This document shows, one piece after another, positions 14,883 through 23,022 of a DNA stretch of 31,945 bases. Source of the stretch: Streptomyces alboflavus (GTDB taxonomy: Bacteria; Actinomycetota; Actinomycetes; Streptomycetales; Streptomycetaceae). Numbering within the stretch: position 1 is the first letter of the stretch; every line of letters begins with the position of its first letter. The stretch spans positions 1 through 31,945 of the forward strand of contig NZ_JNXT01000078.1 of NCBI RefSeq assembly GCF_000716675.1, read 5' to 3'. A model generated the notes under the pieces. It had not been told where the DNA came from and ran no database searches. It was given only the letters and a program-made list of their open reading frames with translations. Made by a program: the position numbers and the translations under genes.

Positions 14883-15884
14883 ATGCGCTACATCATGATC
14901 GGAGCGGGGGCCATCGGCGGCAGCGTCGGCGGACGCCTCGCCGAGGCGGGGCACGAGGTCGTCCTGGTCGCGCGCGGCGCGCACCACGAGGCGCTGCGGG
15001 AGCGCGGGCTCACCCTGAGGACGCCCGACGGGGCCCGCACCCACCGGCCGCCCGTCGTCCAGGACCCGGCCGACCTCGGCGAACTGCGCGCCGACGACGT
15101 GCTCGTGCTCGCCGTGAAGACGCAGGACGCCGAAGCCGCCCTCGACGCCTGGGCCGTCCGGCCCGTCGAGGGCGGCACGACCGCCGCCGAGGCGCTGCCG
15201 CTGGTCTGCGCGCAGAACGGTGTCGAGAGCGAGCGGATGGCACTGCGCCGCTTCCGCCACGTGTACGGCATGTGCGTGTACCTGCCCGCCACGTACGTCG
15301 AGCCCGGCACCGTGTCCGCCGCCGGTGCCCCCTACACGGGCATGCTGCACCTCGGCCGCTACCCGGCGGGCGCCGACGACACCGCGCGCCGCGTCGCCGC
15401 CGACCTGGAGAGCGCCAAGCTGCTCGCGCCCGTGGTCGAGGACGTGATGCGCTGGAAGTACGGCAAGCTCCTCGGCAACCTCGCCAACGCCGTCGAGGCC
15501 CTCACCGGACCCCTCACCGACGAGGACGCCCTCGCCCTCGTGCGGCGGGCCCGGGCCGAGGGCGAGGCCGTGCTCGCCGCCGCGGGGATCGACGCGGTCG
15601 GCGAGCGGGAGCAGCGTGAGACGCGCGGCGAGCGCGTCGTCCTCGAACCGCTGCCCGGCGTGCCCCGGGGCGGCGGCTCCTCCTGGCAGAGCCTCAGCCG
15701 CGGCACCGGCACCATCGAGGCCGACTACCTCAACGGTGAGATCGCGCTCCTGGGCCGGCTGCACGGTGTGCCGACCCCGGTGAACGACGTGCTGCGGCGG
15801 CTCGCCAACGCGTTCGCGCGGGAGCGCAGGGAGGCGGGGTCGATGGCGGTGGGGGAGTTGGTCGCGCTGGTGGAGAAGGGGTAG
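14883..15884 (+). CDS. Ketopantoate reductase (ApbA/PanE) family protein
   Basis: A 333-aa NAD(P)-dependent reductase family member. The Rossmann motif GAGAIG (7-12) is at the N-terminus. The C-terminal helical domain has the catalytic region WKYGKLLGNLANAV with Lys195 and Asn199 in the Lys-x3-Asn spacing of PanE. PanE reduces 2-dehydropantoate to pantoate for coenzyme A. Many Streptomyces have several paralogues with other substrates, so I give no symbol. The start has no ribosome site and appears leaderless. It is divergent from the transglutaminase-like gene with a symmetric promoter, which suggests shared control, but no functional link is obvious. Confidence 0.85.
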   Translation: MRYIMIGAGAIGGSVGGRLAEAGHEVVLVARGAHHEALRERGLTLRTPDGARTHRPPVVQDPADLGELRADDVLVLAVKTQDAEAALDAWAVRPVEGGTTAAEALPLVCAQNGVESERMALRRFRHVYGMCVYLPATYVEPGTVSAAGAPYTGMLHLGRYPAGADDTARRVAADLESAKLLAPVVEDVMRWKYGKLLGNLANAVEALTGPLTDEDALALVRRARAEGEAVLAAAGIDAVGEREQRETRGERVVLEPLPGVPRGGGSSWQSLSRGTGTIEADYLNGEIALLGRLHGVPTPVNDVLRRLANAFARERREAGSMAVGELVALVEKG

Positions 15885-15929
15885 CTCGCGGGGCGCGGTG
15901 CGGGGGTGCGGTGCGGGGTCAGGCCGGGG

Positions 15930-16466
15930 TCACGTCGGCCAGTCCGCGGCCCGCGACGTGAACTGGAGCGTCGTGCTCCCGTCGTCCTCGCGCACCTCGC
16001 GGCCCTGCGTGAAGCCGAGCCGCTTCAGCACCGCTATGGACGGCGTGTTCAACGCGTCGACGGTGGCGTGCACCTCGGCGAGGCCCAGGGTCCGGTGGCC
16101 GTGGTCGGTAAGCAGGCGCGCCAGCTCCGTGCCGAGGCCGAGGCCCCAACTGCTCCGGGAGAGCCCGTACACGATCTCGTGTCCGTCCAGCCACGGCTCG
16201 GGCGACGGCTTGATCTCCGCGTGCCCCGCGTACCGGCCCTCGTGCCGCACCGCCCACACCGGGAAGCGCGCCTCCGCGTACACGATCCCGAACAGCCGCG
16301 CGAACAGCGCCCGGTCCGCCTCCGCGCTGCGCATCCCGTCGCCGAACCAGCGGCCCACGGCCTCGTCCTGGAACAGCGCCACGAAGTCCGACTCGTCGGA
16401 CGCGGCATAGGCGGAGAGCACGAGGCGCTCGGACCTCAGTTCGGGGGTGAACGGCTCGGACGTCAT
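15930..16466 (-). CDS. GNAT acetyltransferase (RimJ/RimL-like)
   Basis: A 178-aa acetyltransferase of the Acetyltransf_3 type. It starts with LRSERLVLSAYAASDESDFVALFQDEAVGRW, has the central strand FPVWAVRHEGRYAGHAEI and the acetyl-CoA region SSWGLGLGTELARLL, and ends with the typical VHATVDALNTPSIAVLKRLGF. It would acetylate an amine on a protein or small molecule; the target is unknown. I chose the ATG at 16466 and dropped a 21-codon extension from a TTG. TACCGT lies 7 nt before this ATG and there is no ribosome site, so it is probably leaderless. It converges with the ketopantoate-reductase-family gene 45 bp away. Confidence 0.87.
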   Translation of the reverse strand: MTSEPFTPELRSERLVLSAYAASDESDFVALFQDEAVGRWFGDGMRSAEADRALFARLFGIVYAEARFPVWAVRHEGRYAGHAEIKPSPEPWLDGHEIVYGLSRSSWGLGLGTELARLLTDHGHRTLGLAEVHATVDALNTPSIAVLKRLGFTQGREVREDDGSTTLQFTSRAADWPT

Positions 16467-16560
16467 CCGCGAGACGGTATTGGGGGGTGGGGGGCTCCGC
16501 AAGCGGTTTCTGGCCGGGGGCCTGGGCAAGATCAGGTCAGGGTTGGTGGGGGTTTGTTTT

Positions 16561-16697
16561 CACCTGCGGGGCGGTGGGGGCTGAGCGCGCAGTTCCCCGC
16601 GCCCCTTACGGGGCTGGTCGTGGTTTTTCGCCTGCGGGTGGTGGGGGTTGAGCGCGCAGTTCCCCGCGCCCCTTGCGGGGCCCCCTGGCCCGGTGTG
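16561..16697. repeat. Tandem 69-nt repeat with GCCCCttacGGGGC hairpins
   Basis: Two copies of a unit of about 69 nt (from 16561 and from about 16630) share CTGCGGG, GGTGGGGG and GAGCGCGCAGTTCCCCGCG, and each ends with a GCCCCttNcGGGGC hairpin (first at 16601-16614). Shorter degenerate pieces with CCCCTTGCGGGG continue to about 16735. The block fills the gap between the GNAT start and the 3' end of the chelatase gene. I recall the core as a dispersed intergenic element of Streptomyces genomes. A terminator role for the sulfur operon is plausible. Confidence 0.8.
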
Positions 16698-16744
16698 CCC
16701 CTTGCGGGGCGTCCCCCTGGCTCGGTGTGCCCCTCGGTCAGTTG

Positions 16745-17551
16745 TCAGCCTGCGGCTCGTAGTGCGGGGTGCGGTGGGGGCTTGATGTTTCCCGCGCGGG
16801 TGGGTGGGTGGGGAAGATCCGCCGCGAAGCGGTGGCACGCGTCGAAGCGGTTCAGGAGGAGGCGGGCGACCAGGGGGGAGTCCCCGAGGACGTCGGCGAG
16901 GACGTCGGCGTCGGCCGCGCCGCGGGCGATTCGGTCGGGCAGGAAGCCGGGGGCCAGGACGTACGGGGCGACGGCGACCTGGCGTACCCCGGGCGTACCC
17001 CGCAGCTGGCGCACCGCCTGTTCCGTGCGGGGAAGAGTGGCGGAGGCGAACGCAGGCCGCACGGCGCACCAACCGGTGTGCCGCCACTCCCGCGCGATGT
17101 CAGCGATCACTGCGATCGCCTCCGGGTCGGTGGAGCCCGCCGAGGCCAGGACGACCCCGGTCGTGGGCTTGTCGGCGGGGTCGAGCCCCGCCTCGTACAG
17201 CCGCGTCTCGAGCGCGGTCAGGAGCAGCGGCGAGGGGCCGAGCACCCCCGCCTGCCGCACCCTGAGGCCCGGCGGGGCCTCCCGCAGGACCGCCGGGATG
17301 TCGGCCTTCGCGTGGAAGGCGCGGGTGAGGAGCAGCGGCAGGGCGACGACGTCGCGTACCCCTTCCTCGGCGAGGGAGTCCAGGACGGCCGGCACGGAGG
17401 GGGTGTTGAAGTCGAGGAACCCCACCTCCACGCGGAGGCCGGGCCGCAGGCCCGCCGCCGTGCGCAGCAGCGCCCGCACGCTCGCGGCATGCCGGGGGTC
17501 CCGGCTGCCGTGGGCGACGACCAGAAGGACGGGACGGGTCGTGTGGCGCAT
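16745..17551 (-). CDS. Sirohydrochlorin chelatase (CbiX/SirB-type)
   Basis: A 268-aa protein with two CbiX repeats. The first repeat carries the metal-site histidines His14 (VVAHGSRDPRH) and His80 (TRAFHAKADIP). The family inserts Fe2+ (SirB) or Co2+ (CbiX) into sirohydrochlorin. As the last gene of a cluster whose main enzyme, Sir, needs siroheme, iron chelation is the likely role (inference). The ATG at 17551 lies five bases after the permease stop and has a weak ribosome site, suggesting coupled translation. The C-terminal 40 residues are Pro/Ala-rich and probably disordered. No uroporphyrinogen methyltransferase gene is in the window, so the substrate is made elsewhere. Confidence 0.88.
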   Translation of the reverse strand: MRHTTRPVLLVVAHGSRDPRHAASVRALLRTAAGLRPGLRVEVGFLDFNTPSVPAVLDSLAEEGVRDVVALPLLLTRAFHAKADIPAVLREAPPGLRVRQAGVLGPSPLLLTALETRLYEAGLDPADKPTTGVVLASAGSTDPEAIAVIADIAREWRHTGWCAVRPAFASATLPRTEQAVRQLRGTPGVRQVAVAPYVLAPGFLPDRIARGAADADVLADVLGDSPLVARLLLNRFDACHRFAADLPHPPTRAGNIKPPPHPALRAAG

Positions 17552-17556
17552 CGGAA

Positions 17557-18483
17557 TCAGCTCTTCACCAGGAGGCCGCGGCTGCGCAGCACCCACCGCT
17601 CGAGGGGACTGAAGATGAGCAGGTCGATGGCGATGCCGACGATCAGGATGAGCAGGATGGCGAGGAAGACCTGGGACATGCTGCTGTTGGTACGGCCCGC
17701 TTCGAGGAGCTGGCCGAGGCCGATGCCCAGGTCGGGGGACTGCGCGATGATCTCCGCGGCCATCAGGGAGCGCCAGGAGAACGCCCAGCCCTGCTTCAGG
17801 CCCGCCACGTAGCCGGGCAGCGCCGCGGGCATCACGATGTGCCAGGCGCTGCGCAGCCCGCGCGCGCCGAGGGTGCGGCCCGCGCGCAGGACCAGCGGCG
17901 GGATCTGGTCGACGCCCGCGACCAGGCCGTTGGCGATGGAGGGCACCGCGCCGAGCAGGATCACCGCGTACATCATGGAGTCGTTGAGGCCCAGCCAGAT
18001 CACGGCGGGCGGCACCCACGCCACCGACGGCAGCGACTGCAGGCCGGACAGGATCGGGCCGATGGCCGCCCGCACGAAGCGGATCCGCGCCACGATCAGG
18101 CCGAGCGGCGTGCCGATGGCGAGGGCCATCAGGAAGCCGAACAGGCCGCGCTCGACGCTGGTCCAGATGTAGTCGAGCAGGGTGCCCTGCCGCCAGGAGG
18201 CCTCGACCTCGTCCCACACCGCCGAGGGCGCGGGCAGCTTGTAGCTGTCGGTGACCTTCGCCCAGACCAGGATCTGCCACACCACGAGGACGAGGACGAC
18301 GGCGGTGATCGGCGGCAGGACCTTCTGGACCAGGGTCTCGCGCAGCGGGGTGCGCCGCGTCTGCACCGTGTCCAGGGCGTCCAGGCCCGCCTCCAGACCG
18401 GCCAGGTCGTGGGCGTCCCGCGGTCCTTCCGCCTGCCCCGGGCCGCCGGATTTCGCGGGCGTCGTCGTGTCAGTGCTGCCCAT
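17557..18483 (-). CDS. ssuC: Sulfonate/nitrate/taurine-type ABC transporter permease
   Basis: A 308-aa inner-membrane permease. A hydrophilic N-terminus of about 55 aa is followed by about six helices and the conserved BPD_transp_1 segment (AGRTLGARGLRSAWHIVMPAALPGYVAGLKQGWAFSW in pieces), which contains the ATPase docking loop. The ATG at 18483 has GGGGAGA nine nt upstream and overlaps the ATPase gene by 14 bp, so the two are coupled. With SsuB and SsuA it should import organic sulfur compounds such as alkanesulfonates, or possibly sulfate. No monooxygenase for sulfonates (SsuD) is nearby, so the substrate call is based on family and context only. Confidence 0.88.
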   Translation of the reverse strand: MGSTDTTTPAKSGGPGQAEGPRDAHDLAGLEAGLDALDTVQTRRTPLRETLVQKVLPPITAVVLVLVVWQILVWAKVTDSYKLPAPSAVWDEVEASWRQGTLLDYIWTSVERGLFGFLMALAIGTPLGLIVARIRFVRAAIGPILSGLQSLPSVAWVPPAVIWLGLNDSMMYAVILLGAVPSIANGLVAGVDQIPPLVLRAGRTLGARGLRSAWHIVMPAALPGYVAGLKQGWAFSWRSLMAAEIIAQSPDLGIGLGQLLEAGRTNSSMSQVFLAILLILIVGIAIDLLIFSPLERWVLRSRGLLVKS

Positions 18484-19285
18484 GGCGGCGGATCTCCCCA
18501 CGCAGTTGTTCGGTGATCTCGACGGAGAGCTCCGCCACGGCCGCGTCCTCGATGCGGCGCGGCTGCTCGATGTCGACCTGCCACTCGCGCGCCACCCGGC
18601 CGGGCCGCGACGAGAGCAGCACGACGCGCTGGGCGAGCCGCACCGCCTCGCGGACGTTGTGCGTGACGAACAGGACCGAGACGCCGGTCTCGCGCCAGAC
18701 ACGCATCAGCTCGTCGTGCAGGACGTCGCGGGTGATGGCGTCGAGGGCCGCGAACGGCTCGTCCATCAGCAGGAGCTGGCTGTCCTGGGCGAGCGCGCGG
18801 GCCAGCGCGACGCGCTGGCGCATGCCGCCGGACAGCTCGTGCACCCGCTTGCCGTGGGCGCCCTTCAGACGGACCAGGGAGAGCAGCTCCTCGGCCCTGG
18901 GGCGCCGCTCGGCCTTCGGCACGCCCCGCAGCCTGAGGGCCAGCTCGATGTTCTTGCCCGCGGTCAGCCACGGGAACAGCGCGTGCTCCTGGAACATCAG
19001 CGCGGGCCGCCCGTCCGTGGCGATGGTGCCCGCGGTGGGCCGGTCGAGCCCGGCCGCGAGGTTCAGCAGCGTCGACTTGCCGCACCCGGAGGCTCCCAGC
19101 AGGGTGACGAACTCGCCGCGCGCGACGTCGAGCGTGATGTCGTCGAGGACGAGCTGCTGCCCCGCCGGAGTGGCGAAGGACTTCGAGACGTGCTCGATGC
19201 GCGCGGCGACGTCGAGCGTCGCGACCTCGCCGACGGCGGCGTCGGCGGACTGCGCGGACCTGGTCTTGGTAAGCGTGCTGGCCAT
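18470..19285 (-). CDS. ssuB: Sulfonate/nitrate/taurine-type ABC transporter ATPase
   Basis: A 271-aa ATPase with all motifs: Walker A GASGCGKST (64-72), Q-loop Gln99 in MFQEHALFPW, signature LSGGM (151-155), Walker B LLLMDEP (171-177) and the switch His in FVTHNVREA. It powers the SsuC permease. I chose the ATG at 19285 because AGGAGG lies eight nt upstream; a GTG three codons earlier would leave no room for that ribosome site. A 43-nt gap separates it from the binding-protein gene upstream, and it overlaps ssuC by 14 bp. Confidence 0.93.
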   Translation of the reverse strand: MASTLTKTRSAQSADAAVGEVATLDVAARIEHVSKSFATPAGQQLVLDDITLDVARGEFVTLLGASGCGKSTLLNLAAGLDRPTAGTIATDGRPALMFQEHALFPWLTAGKNIELALRLRGVPKAERRPRAEELLSLVRLKGAHGKRVHELSGGMRQRVALARALAQDSQLLLMDEPFAALDAITRDVLHDELMRVWRETGVSVLFVTHNVREAVRLAQRVVLLSSRPGRVAREWQVDIEQPRRIEDAAVAELSVEITEQLRGEIRRHGQH

Positions 19286-19328
19286 GGTCGTCACCTCCTG
19301 GGATCCCTGAACCGGCTCTGGACTGTGC

Positions 19329-20459
19329 CTACTTGACGCCGAGTCCGGCGTCGTCGACCGCGGGCCTGCCCGCCGCCTTCAGGACCTTGCCGAGCGGCCG
19401 CAGATCGTAGATGCCCTTCAGGTCGGGCGCCTCGAGCAGGCCCGCCCTGACCGCGTGGTCGGCCTCGGTGTCGAGCGTCGCCGCCAGCGGGTCGTCGGTG
19501 AACTGGATCGACTTCCACGCCGGGTCGATGACCTCGTCGGGCAGCGCCTTGCCGGAGAGCTGCTTCAGCTTGGCGTTGGCGGCGGCCTTCGCCTTCTCGG
19601 GGTGCTCCTTGATGAACTGGTTGGTCTTCACCGAGCCCCGCAGGACCGCCTCGACGACCTTCGGGTGCTTCTTCAGGAAGTCCTGCGACACGATGATGTT
19701 GGTGATCACGAACTTCTTGTCCGGCCACAGGTCGGACTCGTCGAGGAGCACCTTGCCGCCCTCGGCGACCAGCTTGGACGCGGTCGGCTCCGGCACCCAG
19801 GCGCCGTCGACCGAGCCGGACCTGTACGCGTCCGGGGTGATCTTGTTGTCGGTGCGGACCACGGAGACGTCGCCCTTGCCGCTCTGCGCGTCGACCTTCC
19901 AGCCCTTCTCCCGCACCCAGTTGAGGAACGCCACGTCCTGGGTGTTGCCGAGCTGCGGGGTCGCGATCTTCTTGCCCTTGACGTCGTCGAGGGACTTCAC
20001 CTTGTCCGGGTTCACCACGAGCTTCACGCCGCCGGACGCCGAACCGCCGATGATGCGCAGGTTCTCGCCGTCGGACTTGGTGTAGCCGTTGATGGCCGGG
20101 GACGGGCCGATCCAGCCGATGTCGATGGACTTCGAGTTCAGCGCCTCGATCTCCGAGGGACCCGCGTTGAACTGCGCGTACGTCGCCTTGGTGCCGCCCA
20201 GCTCCTTCTGCAGGATGCCTTCCTGGTCCCCGACGAGCGCCGTGCCGTGCGTGAGGTTCGGGAAGTACCCGATCTTCACCGTGTCCAGGCCCTCGATCTT
20301 CTTCGCGTTGGCGGCGATCTTGGCCTTGCCGCTGTCGCCGGAGTCGGCCTCCGAGCCGTAGCCGCAGGCGGAGAGGGTCAGGGCGAGCAGGGGGAGCGCG
20401 GCGGCGGCCCCGAGTGCGCCGCGGCGGCGGGCGGAGCGGGACGGGCGGTAGGCGAGCAC
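19329..20459 (-). CDS. ssuA: ABC transporter substrate-binding lipoprotein (SsuA-like)
   Basis: A 376-aa binding protein of the nitrate/sulfonate/taurine group. With the GTG start at 20459 the signal is RRRGALGAAAALPLLALTL, then lipobox LSAC with Cys at 32. The mature part begins the ligand domain with VKIGYFPNLTHGTALVG and includes NAGPSEIEALNSKSIDIGWIG and PQLGNTQDVAFLNW, typical for this family. GAGAGG ten nt before the GTG supports this start; an earlier GTG adds 11 residues. A gap of 233 bp separates it from cysN, so it may have its own promoter or an attenuator; possible short ORFs lie there. Confidence 0.9.
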   Translation of the reverse strand: MLAYRPSRSARRRGALGAAAALPLLALTLSACGYGSEADSGDSGKAKIAANAKKIEGLDTVKIGYFPNLTHGTALVGDQEGILQKELGGTKATYAQFNAGPSEIEALNSKSIDIGWIGPSPAINGYTKSDGENLRIIGGSASGGVKLVVNPDKVKSLDDVKGKKIATPQLGNTQDVAFLNWVREKGWKVDAQSGKGDVSVVRTDNKITPDAYRSGSVDGAWVPEPTASKLVAEGGKVLLDESDLWPDKKFVITNIIVSQDFLKKHPKVVEAVLRGSVKTNQFIKEHPEKAKAAANAKLKQLSGKALPDEVIDPAWKSIQFTDDPLAATLDTEADHAVRAGLLEAPDLKGIYDLRPLGKVLKAAGRPAVDDAGLGVK

Positions 20460-20496
20460 GGGAGGTGTTCCTCTCGTTGGCCCGGCGGTCACAGCC

Positions 20497-20571
20497 TCAG
20501 GGCGTGGCCGGGAGCAGGTCGGCGGATCTTCGTCTGCGTGCGAAGGGACGGCGGGGGGTGCGGGCGCGCAT
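20497..20571 (-). CDS. Possible degenerate leader peptide upstream of ssuA
   Basis: A 24-codon frame ends 37 bp before the ssuA start. Its end, ARRRRSADLLPATP, lines up with SRRHVDLGRMSS of the leader upstream of sir (two Arg, two residues, then Asp-Leu), but it stops before the position of the Cys codon. Two other short frames are in the same 233-bp gap: 20586-20690, starting two bases after the cysN stop and ending RCAR, and a longer form of this frame starting Met-Cys at 20598. None has a clear ribosome site. Confidence 0.25.
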   Translation of the reverse strand: MRARTPRRPFARRRRSADLLPATP

Positions 20572-20692
20572 GCGGTGCGCGTACGTCAGCGCGCACATCG
20601 CGCGACTCCGCCCTGCCCGCTGCCCAGCGCGCCGCTGCCGACGCGTCCGCCCTCCTTGGCGAACGTCGCGTACACGTCGATGGAGGTCATGG

Positions 20693-22048
20693 TCAGAAGT
20701 CCCAGCCCTCGTCGTCCGCGGGCGCGCCATGGGCGTCCTCGGCCTTGGCGAAGGCCTCGCCCGCCATGCCCGCGGCCAGCGTGGTGCCGTCCGCCGGGTC
20801 GATGAGCAGGAAGGAGCCGGTGCGGCGGGAGTCGGCGTACGCGTCGAGCGCGAGCGGCTCCGCGGTGCGCACCAGGACCCGGCCGATGTCGTTGGCGACG
20901 AGCTGCCCGGGGTTCGGATGCTGGGACAGGTCGTCCAGGGTGAGCCGGGACGGGATCTGCTTCACGATCGCCTTGACCGTACGCGTGGTGTGCTTGAGCA
21001 GCACCCGCTGGCCCACCACGAGCGGGGTGTCCGCGACGTGGCAGACGGTCGCCGCGATGTCCTGGCTGGTGGACGGCGTATCACTGCTCGGGACGAGCAG
21101 ATCACCCCGTGAGACGTCGATGTCGTCCTCCAGGAGCACCGTCACGGACTGCGGGGTCCACGCCACGTCCACGGGCTTGCCGAGCAGGTCGATGCCCGCG
21201 ACCTTCGAGGTCCGGCCCGACGGAAGGACGGTGACCGACTCGCCGACCCGGAACGTGCCCGCGGCGATCTGGCCCGCGTACCCCCGGTAGTCGGGGTGCT
21301 CGGCGGTCTGCGGCCGGATCACGTACTGCACCGGCAGGCGCGCGTGGCAGCTCGTCAGGTCGTGGCTGACGGGCACGGTCTCCAGGTGCTCCAGGACCGT
21401 CGGGCCGCCGTACCAGTCCATGTTCGACGACGGCTCCACCACGTTGTCCCCGGCGAGCGCCGAGATCGGGATGGCGGTGATCTCGGGGACGCCCAACTCG
21501 CCTGCGTACGCGGTGAACTCCTCCGCGATCTTCGCGAACACCTTCTCCTCGTACGCGACCAGGTCCATCTTGTTCACGGCGAGCACCACGTGCGGCACCC
21601 GAAGGAGCGCCGCCACGGCGGCGTGCCTGCGGGTCTGCTCGATGACGCCGTTGCGGGCGTCGACGAGGACCACGGCCAGGTCGGCCGTGGAGGCGCCGGT
21701 GACCATGTTGCGGGTGTACTGCACATGGCCCGGGGTGTCGGCGAGGATGAAGCGGCGCCGGGGCGTGGCGAAGTAGCGGTACGCCACGTCGATGGTGATG
21801 CCCTGCTCCCGCTCGGCCCGCAGGCCGTCGGTGAGCAGCGCCAGGTCCGGGCCCTCGGCGCCGCGGCTGCGCGAGGCGTGCTCGACGGCCTCCAGCTGGT
21901 CGGCGAGGACCGACTTGGAGTCGTGGAGCAGGCGCCCGACGAGCGTGGACTTGCCGTCGTCGACGGAGCCCGCGGTGGCGAACCGCAGCAGCGTGGTCGC
22001 GGACAGACCGGCGAGTTCCCCGGCGGCGGTGTCGATGGTGCTGGTCAT
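20693..22048 (-). CDS. cysN: Sulfate adenylyltransferase, large GTPase subunit
   Basis: A 451-aa GTPase subunit of ATP sulfurylase. It has the P-loop GSVDDGKST (27-35), the G3 motif DTPGH, the G4 motif NKMD and EF-Tu-like beta-barrel domains to the C-terminus. With CysD it makes adenosine 5'-phosphosulfate (APS) from sulfate and ATP, driven by GTP hydrolysis. The length is that of CysN alone; the APS-kinase domain fused in some actinobacterial CysNC proteins is absent, in line with the separate cysC here. The ATG at 22048 lies two bases after the cysD stop, so translation is coupled. About 230 bp without a firm gene follow. Confidence 0.95.
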   Translation of the reverse strand: MTSTIDTAAGELAGLSATTLLRFATAGSVDDGKSTLVGRLLHDSKSVLADQLEAVEHASRSRGAEGPDLALLTDGLRAEREQGITIDVAYRYFATPRRRFILADTPGHVQYTRNMVTGASTADLAVVLVDARNGVIEQTRRHAAVAALLRVPHVVLAVNKMDLVAYEEKVFAKIAEEFTAYAGELGVPEITAIPISALAGDNVVEPSSNMDWYGGPTVLEHLETVPVSHDLTSCHARLPVQYVIRPQTAEHPDYRGYAGQIAAGTFRVGESVTVLPSGRTSKVAGIDLLGKPVDVAWTPQSVTVLLEDDIDVSRGDLLVPSSDTPSTSQDIAATVCHVADTPLVVGQRVLLKHTTRTVKAIVKQIPSRLTLDDLSQHPNPGQLVANDIGRVLVRTAEPLALDAYADSRRTGSFLLIDPADGTTLAAGMAGEAFAKAEDAHGAPADDEGWDF

Positions 22049-22050
22049 GG

Positions 22051-23022
22051 CTAGAAGTACCCCTCGCGCTTGCGGTCTTCCATCGCGGCCTCGGAGAGCT
22101 TGTCGTCGGCGCGGGTCGCGCCGCGCTCGGTGAGCCGGGACGCGGCGATCTCGGTGATCACGGCCGCGAGCGTCGTCGCGTCGGAGTCGACGGCGCCGGT
22201 GCAGGACATGTCGCCGACCGTGCGGTAGCGCACCTGGCGCCGCACGACGTCCTCGCCGTCCTTGGGGCCGCCCCAGTCGCCCGCGGTCAGCCACATGCCG
22301 GAGCGCTTGAAGACGTCCCGCTCGTGCGCGAAGTAGATCTCCGGCAGCGCGATCGACTCGCGGGCGATGTACTGCCACACGTCCAGCTCGGTCCAGTTGG
22401 ACAGCGGGAACACCCGGACGTGCTCGCCGGGGGCGTGCCGGCCGTTGTAGAGCTGCCACAGCTCGGGGCGCTGGCGGCGCGGGTCCCACTGCGAGAACTC
22501 GTCGCGCAGCGAGAACACCCGCTCCTTGGCCCGCGCCTTCTCCTCGTCGCGCCGCCCGCCGCCGAAGACCGCGTCGAACCGCTCGGCCTGGATCTTCTCG
22601 GTGAGCGGCAGCGTCTGCAGCGGGTTGCGGGTGCCGTCGGGGCGCTCGCGCAGGACACCGCGGTCGATGTAGTCCTGCACGGACGCCACGTGCAGGCGCA
22701 GACCGTGCTCGGCCACCACCCGGTCGCGGTACTCGATGACCTCGGGGAAGTTGTGCCCGGTGTCGACGTGCAGGAGCGCGAAGGGCACCGGCGCCGGGGC
22801 GAAGGCCTTCAGCGCCAGATGCAGCATGACGATGGAGTCCTTGCCGCCGGAGAACAGGATCACCGGCCGCTCGAACTCGCCCGCGACCTCGCGGAAGATG
22901 TGCACGGCCTCGGACTCAAGGGCGTCCAGGTGCGACAGCGCGTACGGGCTGTCGCTCACCGGACTCCCTTCGGCGTCACCGGAGTTGCCGGTGCCTTCAT
23001 TGACGCTGGCGGCGGTCGTCAC
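22051..23022 (-). CDS. cysD: Sulfate adenylyltransferase, small subunit
   Basis: A 323-aa subunit of the ATP pyrophosphatase type. The PP-loop SGGKDS is at 58-63 and GGRRDEEKARAKERVFS and the C-terminal RKREGYF are standard CysD pieces. It forms the catalytic part of ATP sulfurylase with CysN. The GTG start at 23022 overlaps the cysC stop (GTGA). A later GTG (before SDSPYALSH) has GAAGGGA upstream and would remove a 21-residue variable tail, so the exact start is open. The gene lies two bases before cysN. Confidence 0.95.
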   Translation of the reverse strand: MTTAASVNEGTGNSGDAEGSPVSDSPYALSHLDALESEAVHIFREVAGEFERPVILFSGGKDSIVMLHLALKAFAPAPVPFALLHVDTGHNFPEVIEYRDRVVAEHGLRLHVASVQDYIDRGVLRERPDGTRNPLQTLPLTEKIQAERFDAVFGGGRRDEEKARAKERVFSLRDEFSQWDPRRQRPELWQLYNGRHAPGEHVRVFPLSNWTELDVWQYIARESIALPEIYFAHERDVFKRSGMWLTAGDWGGPKDGEDVVRRQVRYRTVGDMSCTGAVDSDATTLAAVITEIAASRLTERGATRADDKLSEAAMEDRKREGYF

